Assembly: GCF_000730285.1 (NCBI RefSeq)
Contig: NZ_CP007174.1
Location: forward strand, 2,418,001 to 2,482,000
Length of the DNA stretch: 64,000 nt
DNA from: Candidatus Nitrososphaera evergladensis SR1
GTDB lineage: Archaea; Thermoproteota; Nitrososphaeria; Nitrososphaerales; Nitrososphaeraceae
Direction of reading: 5' to 3'
The notes under the pieces are model-generated. The model was not told the origin of the DNA, searched no databases, and was given only the letters and a program-made list of their open reading frames with translations. Below, piece after piece: positions 34,565-43,132 of the stretch. Every line of letters starts with the position of its first letter. The first letter of the stretch is position 1. The position numbers and the translations under genes were made by a program.

Positions 34565-35545
34565 CTATCTGCGCTCCTTTGCAACGGTGCCGTATATCGG
34601 ATCGGTGCCGAAGTGGCTGTCTACCTTGTCAGGACCTATAGTCAGTGCGATTACCGAGTCGTCCATTATCTTGATGGACACCGGGACATCCTGTACGGGA
34701 CCATTCTTCATGGTAACCGTGGCCGTGCCTTCGATGGTGTAGGTGTTGTTTTCAAAGGTAAACTTGGTTGCTTTCAGGTCTGTCACGTTGTGCTGGTGCA
34801 TGGCGCTTCCGTTAAGCTGGACCATGTCGAACTTGGCTATGAAATAGAGGTTCGGGATTGCCATGCCGCCTCCGGTTGGCGCTGTTACGTTTCCTGGTGC
34901 TGTAACATTCCCTGGAGCTGTCAAGTTTCCGCCTGGAGCTGGAGGCGCTGGAGGAGTTGCTTGGTCTAGATTTCCTTCAAAAGCTGTCGGGGTCGTGTTT
35001 CCGCCGGTCTGATTTCCGCCAGTCATGTTACCTCCCGGTGCTGTCAAGTTTCCGCCTGGAGCTGTAACATTTCCGCCTGGAGCTGTAACATTTCCGCCTG
35101 GAGCTGTTACGTTACCTCCCGGTGCTGTCACGTTTCCGCCTGGAACTGCTGGGCCGGTTGCGTTTATCCTCAGCATCCATATTCCAGCCTGTATCCACGT
35201 GGGTTGGCCGTTTTCAACCTGTATACTTGCAATCCTGCCGGTGAGTCTTTCGCCTTGTTTTGGTATGGTGCCCGTCTGATTTCCGGCAGCAGAGCCTATC
35301 TGATTTCCAGCGGCTGTCTGGTTGCCTGTCGTTGCGTTCGGTGGTTGTGTTGTTATCATCGTCTGGTTTCCGGTCGTCAAGCCGGTCTGGTTTCCACCAG
35401 CAGCAGAGCCTGTCTGGTTGCCTGAAGTCTGGTTTCCAAGGGGATTCTGTGCATAGCTTTTAGTCGCCGCAAAAGAAGCGACTACGAGCGCTGAGACAAG
35501 CACTGCAGCTACCGCTGCAGAAATTACCTGGGCATGTCTGTTCAT
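34565..35545 (-). CDS. Secreted sequon-rich protein with GNVTAPG repeats
   Basis: About 326 residues from ATG 35545. A signal sequence (VISAAVAAVLVSALVVASFA) ends near SYAQ. Next comes a GNQTG-rich segment (about 40-95), a small beta domain (LTGRIASIQVENGQPTWIQA), and a run of GGNVTAP heptads and relatives. A C-terminal beta-rich domain follows (NLYFIAKFDMVQLNG, NNTYTIEGTATVTMK, VPVSIKIMDDSVIALTIGP). About 20 N-x-S/T sequons occur, mostly in the repeats, so the linkers are probably heavily N-glycosylated. Likely a cell-surface protein next to the S-layer; function unknown. Confidence 0.82.
   Translation of the reverse strand: MNRHAQVISAAVAAVLVSALVVASFAATKSYAQNPLGNQTSGNQTGSAAGGNQTGLTTGNQTMITTQPPNATTGNQTAAGNQIGSAAGNQTGTIPKQGERLTGRIASIQVENGQPTWIQAGIWMLRINATGPAVPGGNVTAPGGNVTAPGGNVTAPGGNVTAPGGNLTAPGGNMTGGNQTGGNTTPTAFEGNLDQATPPAPPAPGGNLTAPGNVTAPGNVTAPTGGGMAIPNLYFIAKFDMVQLNGSAMHQHNVTDLKATKFTFENNTYTIEGTATVTMKNGPVQDVPVSIKIMDDSVIALTIGPDKVDSHFGTDPIYGTVAKERR
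35031..35135 (-). repeat. In-frame 21-bp tandem repeats encoding GGNVTAP heptads
   Basis: Five consecutive 21-base units starting at 35031, 35052, 35073, 35094 and 35115; a sixth degenerate one follows at 35136. Units 35052 and 35073 are identical, the others differ by a few bases. Three shorter GNVTAPx units recur at about 34885-34945. The array lies inside the secreted protein gene and changes in whole-codon steps. Confidence 0.9.
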
Positions 35546-35633
35546 CGGGAAGTACACGCAGTTATGATATTTACGCAAAATGGAATGAAGCTCCTCGAAT
35601 CTTATCTACCATAACTTGTTCTCTTTTCTCTGT

Positions 35634-35918
35634 ATGCCTGACAAAGAGGTCGGCGAGAGTCAGGACGCATACCAGAAGAACATGAAGGTAGTAGCGGTAT
35701 GTATACTGGTGATGGGAGTTTCCATAGCCATCGTCGTAGTGATGTACCTTGCGTTTGGGCACATTGGATCAACCTTTTCGACGGGAGTGATGAGCAATCA
35801 GCAGGACAAGCTTAGAATGCAGTACGACCTTCCGCCTTGCAAGCCCGTTCCAAAGAGTCTGGCAGAAGTCCCGCCATCGCTTCGCAACGAGACAGGTCTG
35901 TGTGGTTCCACCCCCTGA
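35634..35918 (+). CDS. Single-span membrane protein with short external tail
   Basis: 94 residues from ATG 35634. A charged N-terminus (PDKEVGESQDAYQKNMK) is followed by one span (VVAVCILVMGVSIAIVVVMY) and about 45 outer residues with two Cys (PPCKPVP and LCGSTP) and one N-x-T sequon. Divergent from the sequon-rich protein. Unknown function. Confidence 0.68.
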   Translation: MPDKEVGESQDAYQKNMKVVAVCILVMGVSIAIVVVMYLAFGHIGSTFSTGVMSNQQDKLRMQYDLPPCKPVPKSLAEVPPSLRNETGLCGSTP

Positions 35919-35966
35919 CCGCTGCAAGATAGTTCAATATAGGGCGACGTACGCAAGCATGTTGTC

Positions 35967-36185
35967 GTGACTGTCAAGGAAAACCTAAAGCTTCTGGCTT
36001 TTATGGTAGGTGCCGCGCTGTTTTTTGCAGTCACCCTGCTTGGTTCGTTCTTTGGCGTTATTGTCTTTATCAACAGCGCCGGCCTGCCCAGCGATCAGGC
36101 GCTCAGCTTTTTCATGGTGGGGCTGGTTCCGCCCTCGGTGGCGACGTTTGTGTTGTTCACCAAGGGACTTGGCAGGTTCATGTAA
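35967..36185 (+). CDS. Small two-span membrane protein
   Basis: 72 residues from GTG 35967. Spans LLAFMVGAALFFAVTLLGSF and LSFFMVGLVPPSVATFVLF, ending in a basic TKGLGRFM. Function unknown. Small membrane proteins cluster here (34243-36185). Confidence 0.65.
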   Translation: MTVKENLKLLAFMVGAALFFAVTLLGSFFGVIVFINSAGLPSDQALSFFMVGLVPPSVATFVLFTKGLGRFM

Positions 36186-36235
36186 AGACAGAGATAGAAA
36201 GGCTGTAAAGCAACCCTTTCCAACTAAACAGAGCG

Positions 36236-36490
36236 ATGTCGTCGCAAAATAACAATAACAACTACATTGCAGAGCTTGTAGACAGCCTCCATGGCCTGAT
36301 AGAGTCTAGGCAGGCGCCGGCAGACGTGGCAATAGCAGGGCTGATATCGACTGCGGGTGAGATTGCCCTTGGCATGGCAGTGGCGCGCCCCGAACACAAG
36401 GAGGCGTACCTCAAGGCGTTCAACAGCGCAGTCGAGCAGGTGAGGAGACAGCTTCGCAAAGAGCTAAAGTCAAGGGGATTATTGTCTTAG
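36236..36490 (+). CDS. Small helical protein, unknown
   Basis: 84 residues. Asn-rich start (SSQNNNNNYIAELVDSLHGL), then LISTAGEIALGMAVARPEHK and a basic helix VEQVRRQLRKELKSRG. Convergent with the HEAT-like gene. Confidence 0.68.
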   Translation: MSSQNNNNNYIAELVDSLHGLIESRQAPADVAIAGLISTAGEIALGMAVARPEHKEAYLKAFNSAVEQVRRQLRKELKSRGLLS

Positions 36491-36509
36491 CAGCTTTGTA
36501 AACAAAAAA

Positions 36510-36917
36510 TCAAGGCGGAAGATCTGCAAGCTTGCCGCTGCTGCCCTTGGATTTTCCAGCAGCCGTTGAAGCACTAGCAGTATCTTTCTCTTTTTCTTTT
36601 TCTTTCTTCGTATCAGCCTTGGATTTCTCAGTTGCGCTACCACTGCTACCAGTACTGATGTCGCTGCCTTTCCCTTTTTCAGCCGTTTGGCTGCTGCTAC
36701 TGCTGTTCTTTTCCCGAACTGACCTTATCGCCTCTTCGCATGTGGACCTTATGTCATCGTAGGCCGTCACTGTAAGCACCTCTTCAAGCAACGGAAGCGC
36801 CTCTTCGCCTCGGGCTGATAGGTTCTTTATTGCGGTCTTTTTCTCCACGGGGTCGCGAGCCCATTTCGCAGTTTCCTTTAGCTCCCACAGACTCTCTGAC
36901 AATTGTTGTTGAGCCAT
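36510..36917 (-). CDS. Short HEAT-like protein with Lys/Ser/Glu low-complexity tail
   Basis: 135 residues. The first 70 form helical pairs (LWELKETAKWARDPVEKK, ALPLLEEVLTVTAYDDIRST) in the pattern of a HEAT-type repeat. The rest is low-complexity (SSSSSQTAEKGKG and TKKEKEKEKDT). CTATATAGG at 36933-36941 may be its TATA box. Possibly an adaptor protein. Confidence 0.72.
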   Translation of the reverse strand: MAQQQLSESLWELKETAKWARDPVEKKTAIKNLSARGEEALPLLEEVLTVTAYDDIRSTCEEAIRSVREKNSSSSSQTAEKGKGSDISTGSSGSATEKSKADTKKEKEKEKDTASASTAAGKSKGSSGKLADLPP

Positions 36918-37015
36918 ATTATTATCGCAATCCTATATAGTGCAAAACTTGTATTTACGCAACGCTGCTTGCCGGGCAAGCAAAGATTATAGCCACACGC
37001 CCTTACCCCACCGCT

Positions 37016-38329
37016 GTGCAGGAGTACGTCGCCCTTGGCGTGTTTGCGGTGGTATACGTCCTCATAATCGGCCGGCGCAGGTTTGGGGTGCCGATATGGG
37101 CCGCGATGCTCATCGGCGCGGCGCTGATGGTCGGCCTGCAGGTGACAGGGATTTCTGACGCGTTCAGGGCGGTAAACCTGGAAGTCATTGCTTTCCTCTT
37201 TGGCATGTTCAGCATAGTCTCGGCGCTGGAAAGGGCAGGCGTGCTTAGGATGATAGCAGTCAGGATGCTTGCGCGTGCAAAGACGCCGTCGCAACTCCTG
37301 ATGATTTTTGTGGTGGGAATGGGAGTGCTTGCGGCATTTTTGGTAAACGACACGATTGCGCTCCTTGGGATACCGCTTGCCGTCCACGTGGCAAGGCACG
37401 CCAAGATCAAGCCCACCATACTCCTCTTGACGCTTGCATTCGGGATAACGGTTGGGAGCGTCATGACCCCGATAGGCAACCCCCAGAACCTGCTGATAGC
37501 CATTGATAGCGGCATGCAGTTTCCGTTCGTCACGTTCCTGCTCTACCTGAGCGTGCCTACAGTGGCAAACCTGTTTGTCACGTACCTGATACTAAAGGCA
37601 TATTTCAGAAAAGAGCTTCCAAAGATGCTGGAGCACGCGCCGGCGGCGGAGGAGGAAGCAGAGATTGTAAAAGAAGAGGAGGGTGACGGCGCCATCCACT
37701 ATAACCCCCGGCAGGCAAGGCTTGCCATTTACGTAACGGTTGCAACGCTTGCAGGGTTTGTCATATCCGAGTTCCTGCACGTGCTCAAGGTGGCAGACTT
37801 TGGGCTGAGCGTGGTGGCGATGCTTGGCGCGGCTGCGCTGTACGCGCTTTCAAGCGAGCGCACGCAGATCCTGAGAAAGGTGGACTATTCTGTGCTCGTG
37901 TTCTTTGCGGCAATGTTTGTAGTCACGTCGGCAATGTGGCAGTCAGGCGCAATATCGATAATCACGGGATGGCTCCCGGATCCAAGCCCGGCCGACAAGG
38001 CGCAGAGCCTTGGCGTGATAACGGCGGCAAGCCTTTCGCTGAGCCAGGTGCTCAGCAACGTCCCCTTTGTGGCGCTGTACGACTTTGTCATGACTGAAAA
38101 CGGGTTTGGAGGCGAGCACGTGGCGCAGTGGCTGATGCTAGCCGCGGCGAGCACAATAGCCGGCAACCTTACGATACTTGGCGCGGCGAGCAACGTCATT
38201 GTCATTGAAGCGGCAGAGTCAAGGGGCGTTCGCGCGTTTTCCTTTTTCGAGTTTGCCAAGATCGGAAGCGTGATAACCGCGGCAAACATTGCGATATACT
38301 ATGCATTCATTGTGCTGATAGTGCGCTAG
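37016..38329 (+). CDS. Ion transporter of the ArsB/NhaD/SLC13 type
   Basis: 437 residues, about 11-12 spans. Two inverted halves each carry a helical-hairpin motif: VNDTIALLGIPLAVHVARH and TPIGNPQNLLIAI in the first, LSNVPFVALYDFVMT and TILGAASNVIVIEAA in the second. These match the ion-transporter superfamily (arsenite, Na+/H+ antiport, or dicarboxylate/sulfate). The substrate cannot be assigned from sequence. A GTG start at 37016 is preceded by TTATAG about 26 bases upstream. The stop lies in a CTAG shared with the convergent dehydrogenase. Confidence 0.9.
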   Translation: MQEYVALGVFAVVYVLIIGRRRFGVPIWAAMLIGAALMVGLQVTGISDAFRAVNLEVIAFLFGMFSIVSALERAGVLRMIAVRMLARAKTPSQLLMIFVVGMGVLAAFLVNDTIALLGIPLAVHVARHAKIKPTILLLTLAFGITVGSVMTPIGNPQNLLIAIDSGMQFPFVTFLLYLSVPTVANLFVTYLILKAYFRKELPKMLEHAPAAEEEAEIVKEEEGDGAIHYNPRQARLAIYVTVATLAGFVISEFLHVLKVADFGLSVVAMLGAAALYALSSERTQILRKVDYSVLVFFAAMFVVTSAMWQSGAISIITGWLPDPSPADKAQSLGVITAASLSLSQVLSNVPFVALYDFVMTENGFGGEHVAQWLMLAAASTIAGNLTILGAASNVIVIEAAESRGVRAFSFFEFAKIGSVITAANIAIYYAFIVLIVR

Positions 38330-39381
38330 GGCACGAGGACCGCCCGTGCCTCTACCTCCGAGTGTTTCAGCCTCGCAAGCACGTCGTTTGCCTCGGCAAG
38401 CTTGTGCGTCTCTATCACGACTTCAAGCGACCCGCCGGCGGCAAGTGCCACAAGGTCTGCCATGTCCTGCCGCGAGCCTATCACGGTCCCGCGAATGGTC
38501 TTTTCTTCAAACGCGGAAAAGTGCGGTATCTCGCCTACGACTCCGACCACTACAAGCCCGCCCTTTTTGACCGACTTTATCGCCGCGTCTATGGCCTTCT
38601 CTGACGGGGCAAACACGATTGCGCTGTCCAATAATCCTTCTTCCTTTTTCAGGTTCTTGAGGAACTGGTCGGTAGAATCTTGGTACGCAACCGTGCTGTC
38701 TGCGCCCAGCTTCTTGGCAAGGTCAAGGTGCTTTTTTGCACGGGATATGCCGACCACCCTTGCGCCTTCCATCTTGGCCATCTGTATGGCAAGGTGCCCG
38801 ACTCCCCCGATCCCGAAAATGCCTACAGACCTGCCTCTTGCCGGCTCGCTTGCCTTGACTGCCTTGTACGCGGTTATGCCGGGGCAGAACAGCGGGGCCG
38901 CGTGCGCAGAGTCTATGCTGTCAGGTATCGCAGTGACAAACTCTTCGTCCGCAACGATGTACTCCGCGTACCCGCCCTGCACGCTTTCGCCCGTTATCTC
39001 TGCGTCGTCGCACAGGTGCTCCTTGCCTGAATTACAATAGCCGCATTTGAGGCACGAGCTAAACAACGGCTGGATGCCGACCCTGTCACCTTCTTTGACC
39101 TTCCTTGCGCCATCGGCTTTTTTCACGACGCCTACCACCTCATGCCCGGGAACAACTGGCAGGACCGACGGCGATCCTTCGTCCTTCCAGTCGCCCTCTA
39201 TCATGTGCAGGTTTGACCGGCAGACGCCGCACGTCTCTATCTCCAGGAGCACTTCGCCTCTCTTTTTCGGCTTTGGAACCGGTATCGACTTTAGCTTCAA
39301 TGGTTTTGTCTCGATTGGCGCGCACCTGTCAAGCACCATCGCCTTCATCGTCATCGTGCCTTCTTCTGCCATGCCGCTCAC
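38326..39381 (-). CDS. Zinc-dependent alcohol dehydrogenase (MDR family)
   Basis: 351 residues. Catalytic zinc Cys in CGVCRSNLHMIEGDW and His-Glu in PVVPGHEVVG. Structural zinc cluster CLKCGYCNSGKEHLC. Rossmann motif GIFGIGGVGHLAIQMAK. Similar to archaeal and bacterial NAD(P)-dependent alcohol dehydrogenases; substrate unknown. GTG start at 39381 comes one base after the Nudix stop, with AGGGAGAA before it, so the two are co-transcribed. Confidence 0.94.
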   Translation of the reverse strand: MSGMAEEGTMTMKAMVLDRCAPIETKPLKLKSIPVPKPKKRGEVLLEIETCGVCRSNLHMIEGDWKDEGSPSVLPVVPGHEVVGVVKKADGARKVKEGDRVGIQPLFSSCLKCGYCNSGKEHLCDDAEITGESVQGGYAEYIVADEEFVTAIPDSIDSAHAAPLFCPGITAYKAVKASEPARGRSVGIFGIGGVGHLAIQMAKMEGARVVGISRAKKHLDLAKKLGADSTVAYQDSTDQFLKNLKKEEGLLDSAIVFAPSEKAIDAAIKSVKKGGLVVVGVVGEIPHFSAFEEKTIRGTVIGSRQDMADLVALAAGGSLEVVIETHKLAEANDVLARLKHSEVEARAVLVP

Positions 39382-39382
39382 A

Positions 39383-39982
39383 CTATTCTCCCTTGCCGTT
39401 TATCTTTTTTATTCCACCGCCGTCGCTGCTGCAGCACAGCAGGTACGCAATCAGCGTGCCGGCGTTTTCCACCTTGCGCTTGCGTATCATGTCCCGGAGG
39501 CTTGCAATCTTCACTATTTCCACGTCAATGTCCTCGGTGCTGTCGTGGTCGGTCTTGCCACCTGCAAGGCCAGCCGCAAAAAAGACGTGCACCACCTGCC
39601 GCGACTTGCTGACTGACGGGTGGTAGTCGTAGACGTGCTCTACTCTTTTTGCACTGTATCCCGTCTCCTCGCGCAGCTCCCTTTTTGCAGTCGCAAGGGG
39701 GCTTTCGCCCTTTTCCACGTGGCCGGCCGGAAACTCTAGCAGCACCTTGCCAAGAGGGTAGCGGTACTGCTTTATCATGACAAGAGTCTTTTTGTCAAGG
39801 AACGGGACGACTATCACGACATCTGACGAGCGATAGTGCGTATAAGACAGGGTCCTGCCCTTTGGCGTCTGCACGGTGTCCTGAAAGAGCTCCATGTAGA
39901 CGGTCTTGCCGTTCCTTGCCTCAAACACCTTTTTCCGGCCAAGGCGCTTCCAGCCCTTCTTCTCCTCTTCTTTCTTTTCCAA
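39383..39982 (-). CDS. Nudix hydrolase, ADP-ribose pyrophosphatase-like
   Basis: 199 residues. The Nudix box is visible as GHVEKGESPLATAKRELREE followed by TGY. The N-terminal half (GKTVYMELFQDTV, VVIVVPFLDKKTLVMIKQY) has the pattern of the ADP-ribose pyrophosphatase group. Starts with TTG 39982 inside a Lys/Glu-rich segment. First gene of a two-gene operon with the alcohol dehydrogenase. Confidence 0.93.
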   Translation of the reverse strand: MEKKEEEKKGWKRLGRKKVFEARNGKTVYMELFQDTVQTPKGRTLSYTHYRSSDVVIVVPFLDKKTLVMIKQYRYPLGKVLLEFPAGHVEKGESPLATAKRELREETGYSAKRVEHVYDYHPSVSKSRQVVHVFFAAGLAGGKTDHDSTEDIDVEIVKIASLRDMIRKRKVENAGTLIAYLLCCSSDGGGIKKINGKGE

Positions 39983-40107
39983 ATACGCGCTTCCTCTATA
40001 GCTGGCATGGGGCTGAATTATAATATAATATGATAGGTGTTCTACTCCCAGAACGGCCTGCTTTTGTGGTGCTCCTTAAATTCCGCCTCTGACAACTAAT
40101 TCTATAT

Positions 40108-40971
40108 ATGGAAGGCGGCGATAGCGACGAGATTGAGCGCAAGCTGCAGGGGAGGACCCTGCAGGTGTACCTGTACCTTTTGAAAAAGGGCGAGCCGGGA
40201 GGGATAAGGGAGATCCAGCGCGACCTGGGCCTCTCAAGCCCAAGCGTGGCCGACTACCAGGTGGAAAAGCTGGTGGGCATGGGCCTTGCCGCAAAGGACG
40301 GCTACGGCAGAGTGCATGTCACCCGCAAGGTGAAGGTCAGGGCGCTTGAATCGTACGTGAACTTTGGGAGGTTTTCAGTCCCAAGGCTTGCGTTCTATGC
40401 TTCCGTGTTTTCAGCAGTCGCCGTCCTGTACGTGATGTTCAATTTGTCGTCGTGGAGCGTATACGGCGTAGCCGTGCCGCTTGCGGCAGCTGGCGTGCTG
40501 TGGCTTGAGGCGTGGAGGATGTGGAGGTTCAGCCTGCTTGAAAGGGCAGACAGGGCAGAAAGCAGAAGAATAAAGAATGCAAAGGGTGTGCTCCCGCTGA
40601 TTGTCCCCGGCATGGTTGCGCTTGCAGTATTTGCAACAGGCGGCGCGTTTTTGTTCCAGTACGTGCAAGAGCTGCCTTCGGTGCAGGTTGTTCAAAACTA
40701 TATCACCCCCGATGCAGGCGCAGCCCAGCAGCAGGCGACGACGATAGAAGAGTCGATCACATTATCAAAAGAAAAGGTTGCCGCAGCCGGCCAGAGCGCG
40801 TTTGCGGCATCCAGTCTTGCCCCTTCCATACTGCCACTTGCTGGAGCCACGGTCATCGGCTTTCTTGGTTACCTGCTTGTAAAGTACCGCTGCGAAGGCC
40901 GTGTTCGGATGCCAGAACAGGTGCTGCATGACGCGTCCGGAACGCAGGATTATCCAGAGCGCTTCCGATAA
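40108..40971 (+). CDS. Membrane-bound winged-helix regulator (HTH at the N-terminus)
   Basis: 287 residues. An N-terminal winged helix (about 10-75: LQVYLYLLKKGEPGGIREIQ then LGLSSPSVADYQVEKLVGMG) is followed by two membrane spans (about 93-135), a charged inner loop, a third span near LPLIVPGMVALAVFATGGAF, a Gln/Ala-rich external segment, and a fourth span near SILPLAGATVIGFLGYLLV. DNA binding and membrane sensing are combined in one protein, with domain order reversed relative to the 10345 gene. TTAAAT (40076-40081) lies at leaderless distance. Confidence 0.82.
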   Translation: MEGGDSDEIERKLQGRTLQVYLYLLKKGEPGGIREIQRDLGLSSPSVADYQVEKLVGMGLAAKDGYGRVHVTRKVKVRALESYVNFGRFSVPRLAFYASVFSAVAVLYVMFNLSSWSVYGVAVPLAAAGVLWLEAWRMWRFSLLERADRAESRRIKNAKGVLPLIVPGMVALAVFATGGAFLFQYVQELPSVQVVQNYITPDAGAAQQQATTIEESITLSKEKVAAAGQSAFAASSLAPSILPLAGATVIGFLGYLLVKYRCEGRVRMPEQVLHDASGTQDYPERFR

Positions 40972-40978
40972 CTATTGC

Positions 40979-41356
40979 ATGGACACAACCGCAACAAATT
41001 ACTACACGGCCCTGCTGGCCGCAGCAGGGGTAGCCTTGGCGCTGGCGGCAGGAACGGTGCAGCAGTCGCACGCACAGTACGGCGTCAGTGGCAACCCTAC
41101 TGCAGGTGCAACGCCGGACCAGCTTGCAGAATGCGAAAAATACAACATTGACAGAATAGAGTGCAACGAGCAGACAATACTTGCGGCAAGAAAGTGGGCA
41201 ATAACCCATGAAAATCCAAACGGCTCTGGCACCCCCATGCTGTCAATAGGAGGCAACGAGACGCTGCTGTACGTCGGCGCGCTGGGCGCGATCTTTGGCG
41301 GAGTCGCAGCGGCCTTTTTCGTAAAAGGCAAAAAGACAACATCAGCAACATCCTGA
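40979..41356 (+). CDS. Small secreted protein with C-terminal membrane span
   Basis: 125 residues from ATG 40979. Signal sequence ALLAAAGVALALAAGTVQQS ends near SHAQ. The mature part holds two Cys (LAECEKYNIDRIECNEQ) that may bond, one N-x-T site, and a C-terminal span (LLYVGALGAIFGGVAAAFFV) with basic end. It follows the membrane regulator by 7 bases and is probably co-transcribed. An accessory or sensed surface protein is conceivable. Confidence 0.72.
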   Translation: MDTTATNYYTALLAAAGVALALAAGTVQQSHAQYGVSGNPTAGATPDQLAECEKYNIDRIECNEQTILAARKWAITHENPNGSGTPMLSIGGNETLLYVGALGAIFGGVAAAFFVKGKKTTSATS

Positions 41357-41495
41357 CTCCTCCCTTTCTTTTTTCTCTCAAGAGCGACAGGCACCACGAT
41401 TATTTCTTGAAGGAAGAAAAAACAGGCAAGAACTGTCCTCTCACACCATGATTAATTAAAATACCATTTTTGTCAATAAGACAGGAAAGAAAGAG

Positions 41496-41939
41496 ATGGT
41501 TTTTGAAGGAATACCAGCTGGCTACGAGGTGCGTTTTCTGGTTGGAATCGGGATTTCCCTTGCAGCCGGCTTTGCCATTGGCGCAGAGAGGGAGTCAAGG
41601 AACAAGGCCGCGGGGATAAGCACGCACTGCCTTGTTATCGGCGGGTCGATGATTTTCACCCTTCTTTCGTCGCTTGTGGACCCCAACTCATCGTCAAGGA
41701 TTGCGGCGCAGATAATCTCAGGCATAGGTTTTCTCGGGGCAGGGCTCATCCTAAAGAGCGAGCTTGATGGCAAGATAACAAACCTGACGACTGCAGCGGC
41801 GGTGTGGTTTGCGGCCTCGATAGGAATGGCCATCGGCTACGAATACTACTTTCTTGCAATAGTGGCAACTGCCTTTGCAGTCGGCGTGCCGCGAATACCG
41901 CACATTTCAAGGATGATAAAGAAAGGAGAAGAGACATAG
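41496..41939 (+). CDS. MgtC/SapB family membrane protein
   Basis: 147 residues, four to five spans. Diagnostic segments: FLVGIGISLAAGFAIGAERE, SRIAAQIISGIGFLGAGLIL, TNLTTAAAVWFAASIGMAIG. It matches the N-terminal membrane domain only, without the ACT-like tail of MgtC. Family members modulate ATP synthase or magnesium homeostasis in bacteria; role here unknown. Confidence 0.92.
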   Translation: MVFEGIPAGYEVRFLVGIGISLAAGFAIGAERESRNKAAGISTHCLVIGGSMIFTLLSSLVDPNSSSRIAAQIISGIGFLGAGLILKSELDGKITNLTTAAAVWFAASIGMAIGYEYYFLAIVATAFAVGVPRIPHISRMIKKGEET

Positions 41940-42090
41940 GCCCCCTCTTCTTCTTGCTCCCGCCGCGTGTACGCGCGTATGTGTATGTATTGTTTTCCTG
42001 GCAACAACGACAACAATGCGGATTGACTTTCCTGCTGTGGCAGCGGCGGCCGCCAGGACGGCCCACAACCGTTAGTCAAACATGTCCTTG

Positions 42091-42990
42091 CTAAAAGAAG
42101 CTTGCAGACGTGTCCAGCTTCTTCTTGCCTTGACGGGTACACTTTAGCTCCAATTCCTTTCCTAGCTTGAAGTTGGCGACTATAAGCTCCTTGTTAAGCC
42201 GCTCGCCACCCTTGGAAATCATTCCTGCCGCAAAATTGATCTCCATTATATGGAAGTCGGAGTACAGAGCCCTGATCTCGGGTTTATTATAACATGTCAG
42301 TATGAGCTTGGACTTGGCCGTTCGCATCCAGTCTGCCAATTCTTTATGTTCCTCGATTCTGCGCATATTGTGCTGATAGTTGCAATTGTTATCCGGGTAA
42401 GGAGGGTCCAGGTACATGACAGTCCGGGAATCATCATACCTGTCCACCAGCTGCCTCCAGTCAAGGTTCTCGATAAGCACGGTCTTTAATCTGTCATGGA
42501 TAGGCTCGATTCTGGAACGTAGCGTCTTTAGCGCGCCTACCAACCGGTTCCCGCCACCTCCGTCTGATATGCTGGTTTGGAACCGCGGATAGTCAAGTTC
42601 CCCTCCCCATCCGGCCATTATCAAATAATAGAACCTGTGCGCTCGCGCTACGGGATCAAGAGTTTCCGGGGCGATGTTCTTGAGGCGGTCAAATTCGGCC
42701 CTGCTGACAAGTTCGAGGTCAAAACTTTTTACAAACTCCTCAGGTTGCTCTTTCACAATCCTGAAAAAGTTGACCACGTCTTGATCAATGTCGTTGTACA
42801 CTTCCACGCGGCTTGGCGGTTTTCTGAAAAGGACCCAGGCCGCTCCCGCAAAGACTTCCACATAGCAGTGATGCGGAGGAATAACGTTAACGATCAGGTC
42901 ACGCGCCTTGTACTTGCCACCAACCCACTTTATCGGACTGTTAACAGGCTTCCAGGGCTTGGTGGCGGCAGAATCCATTATGTCGTCCAT
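42091..42990 (-). CDS. D12-class DNA adenine N6-methyltransferase (Dam-like), orphan
   Basis: 299 residues. SAM-binding N-terminus SPIKWVGGKYKARD and EVFAGAAWVLFRKP, catalytic motif MYLDPPYPDNNCNYQ, and a typical D12 target region between. No restriction enzyme is adjacent, so it may be an orphan methylase or an acquired solitary gene. GGTTAAAGCC (43013-43022, minus strand) lies at leaderless distance from ATG 42990. Confidence 0.93.
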   Translation of the reverse strand: MDDIMDSAATKPWKPVNSPIKWVGGKYKARDLIVNVIPPHHCYVEVFAGAAWVLFRKPPSRVEVYNDIDQDVVNFFRIVKEQPEEFVKSFDLELVSRAEFDRLKNIAPETLDPVARAHRFYYLIMAGWGGELDYPRFQTSISDGGGGNRLVGALKTLRSRIEPIHDRLKTVLIENLDWRQLVDRYDDSRTVMYLDPPYPDNNCNYQHNMRRIEEHKELADWMRTAKSKLILTCYNKPEIRALYSDFHIMEINFAAGMISKGGERLNKELIVANFKLGKELELKCTRQGKKKLDTSASFF

Positions 42991-43101
42991 ACATCATCAC
43001 CACCATCTATGTAAGGCTTTAACCGTGTTATTTCTCAACGTTATCTCAAAAGGGTATTTCTTCAGGGATTTTACATAGTTTGTCGGGCGTCCAGCAAAAA
43101 T

Positions 43102-43109
43102 CATAATAA
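43102..43109 (+). promoter_or_regulatory. TATA box of the TetR gene
   Basis: CATAATAA, centred 27 bases before GTG 43133. This spacing identifies the GTG as the start of a leaderless mRNA. Confidence 0.6.
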
Positions 43110-43132
43110 CCGACACGTGTGGTGCATAAACT

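Noticed and set aside
35031-35156. Possible CRISPR-like or intergenic satellite repeat
   Set aside because: The 21-bp units have no unique spacers and are in-frame codons of a secreted protein.
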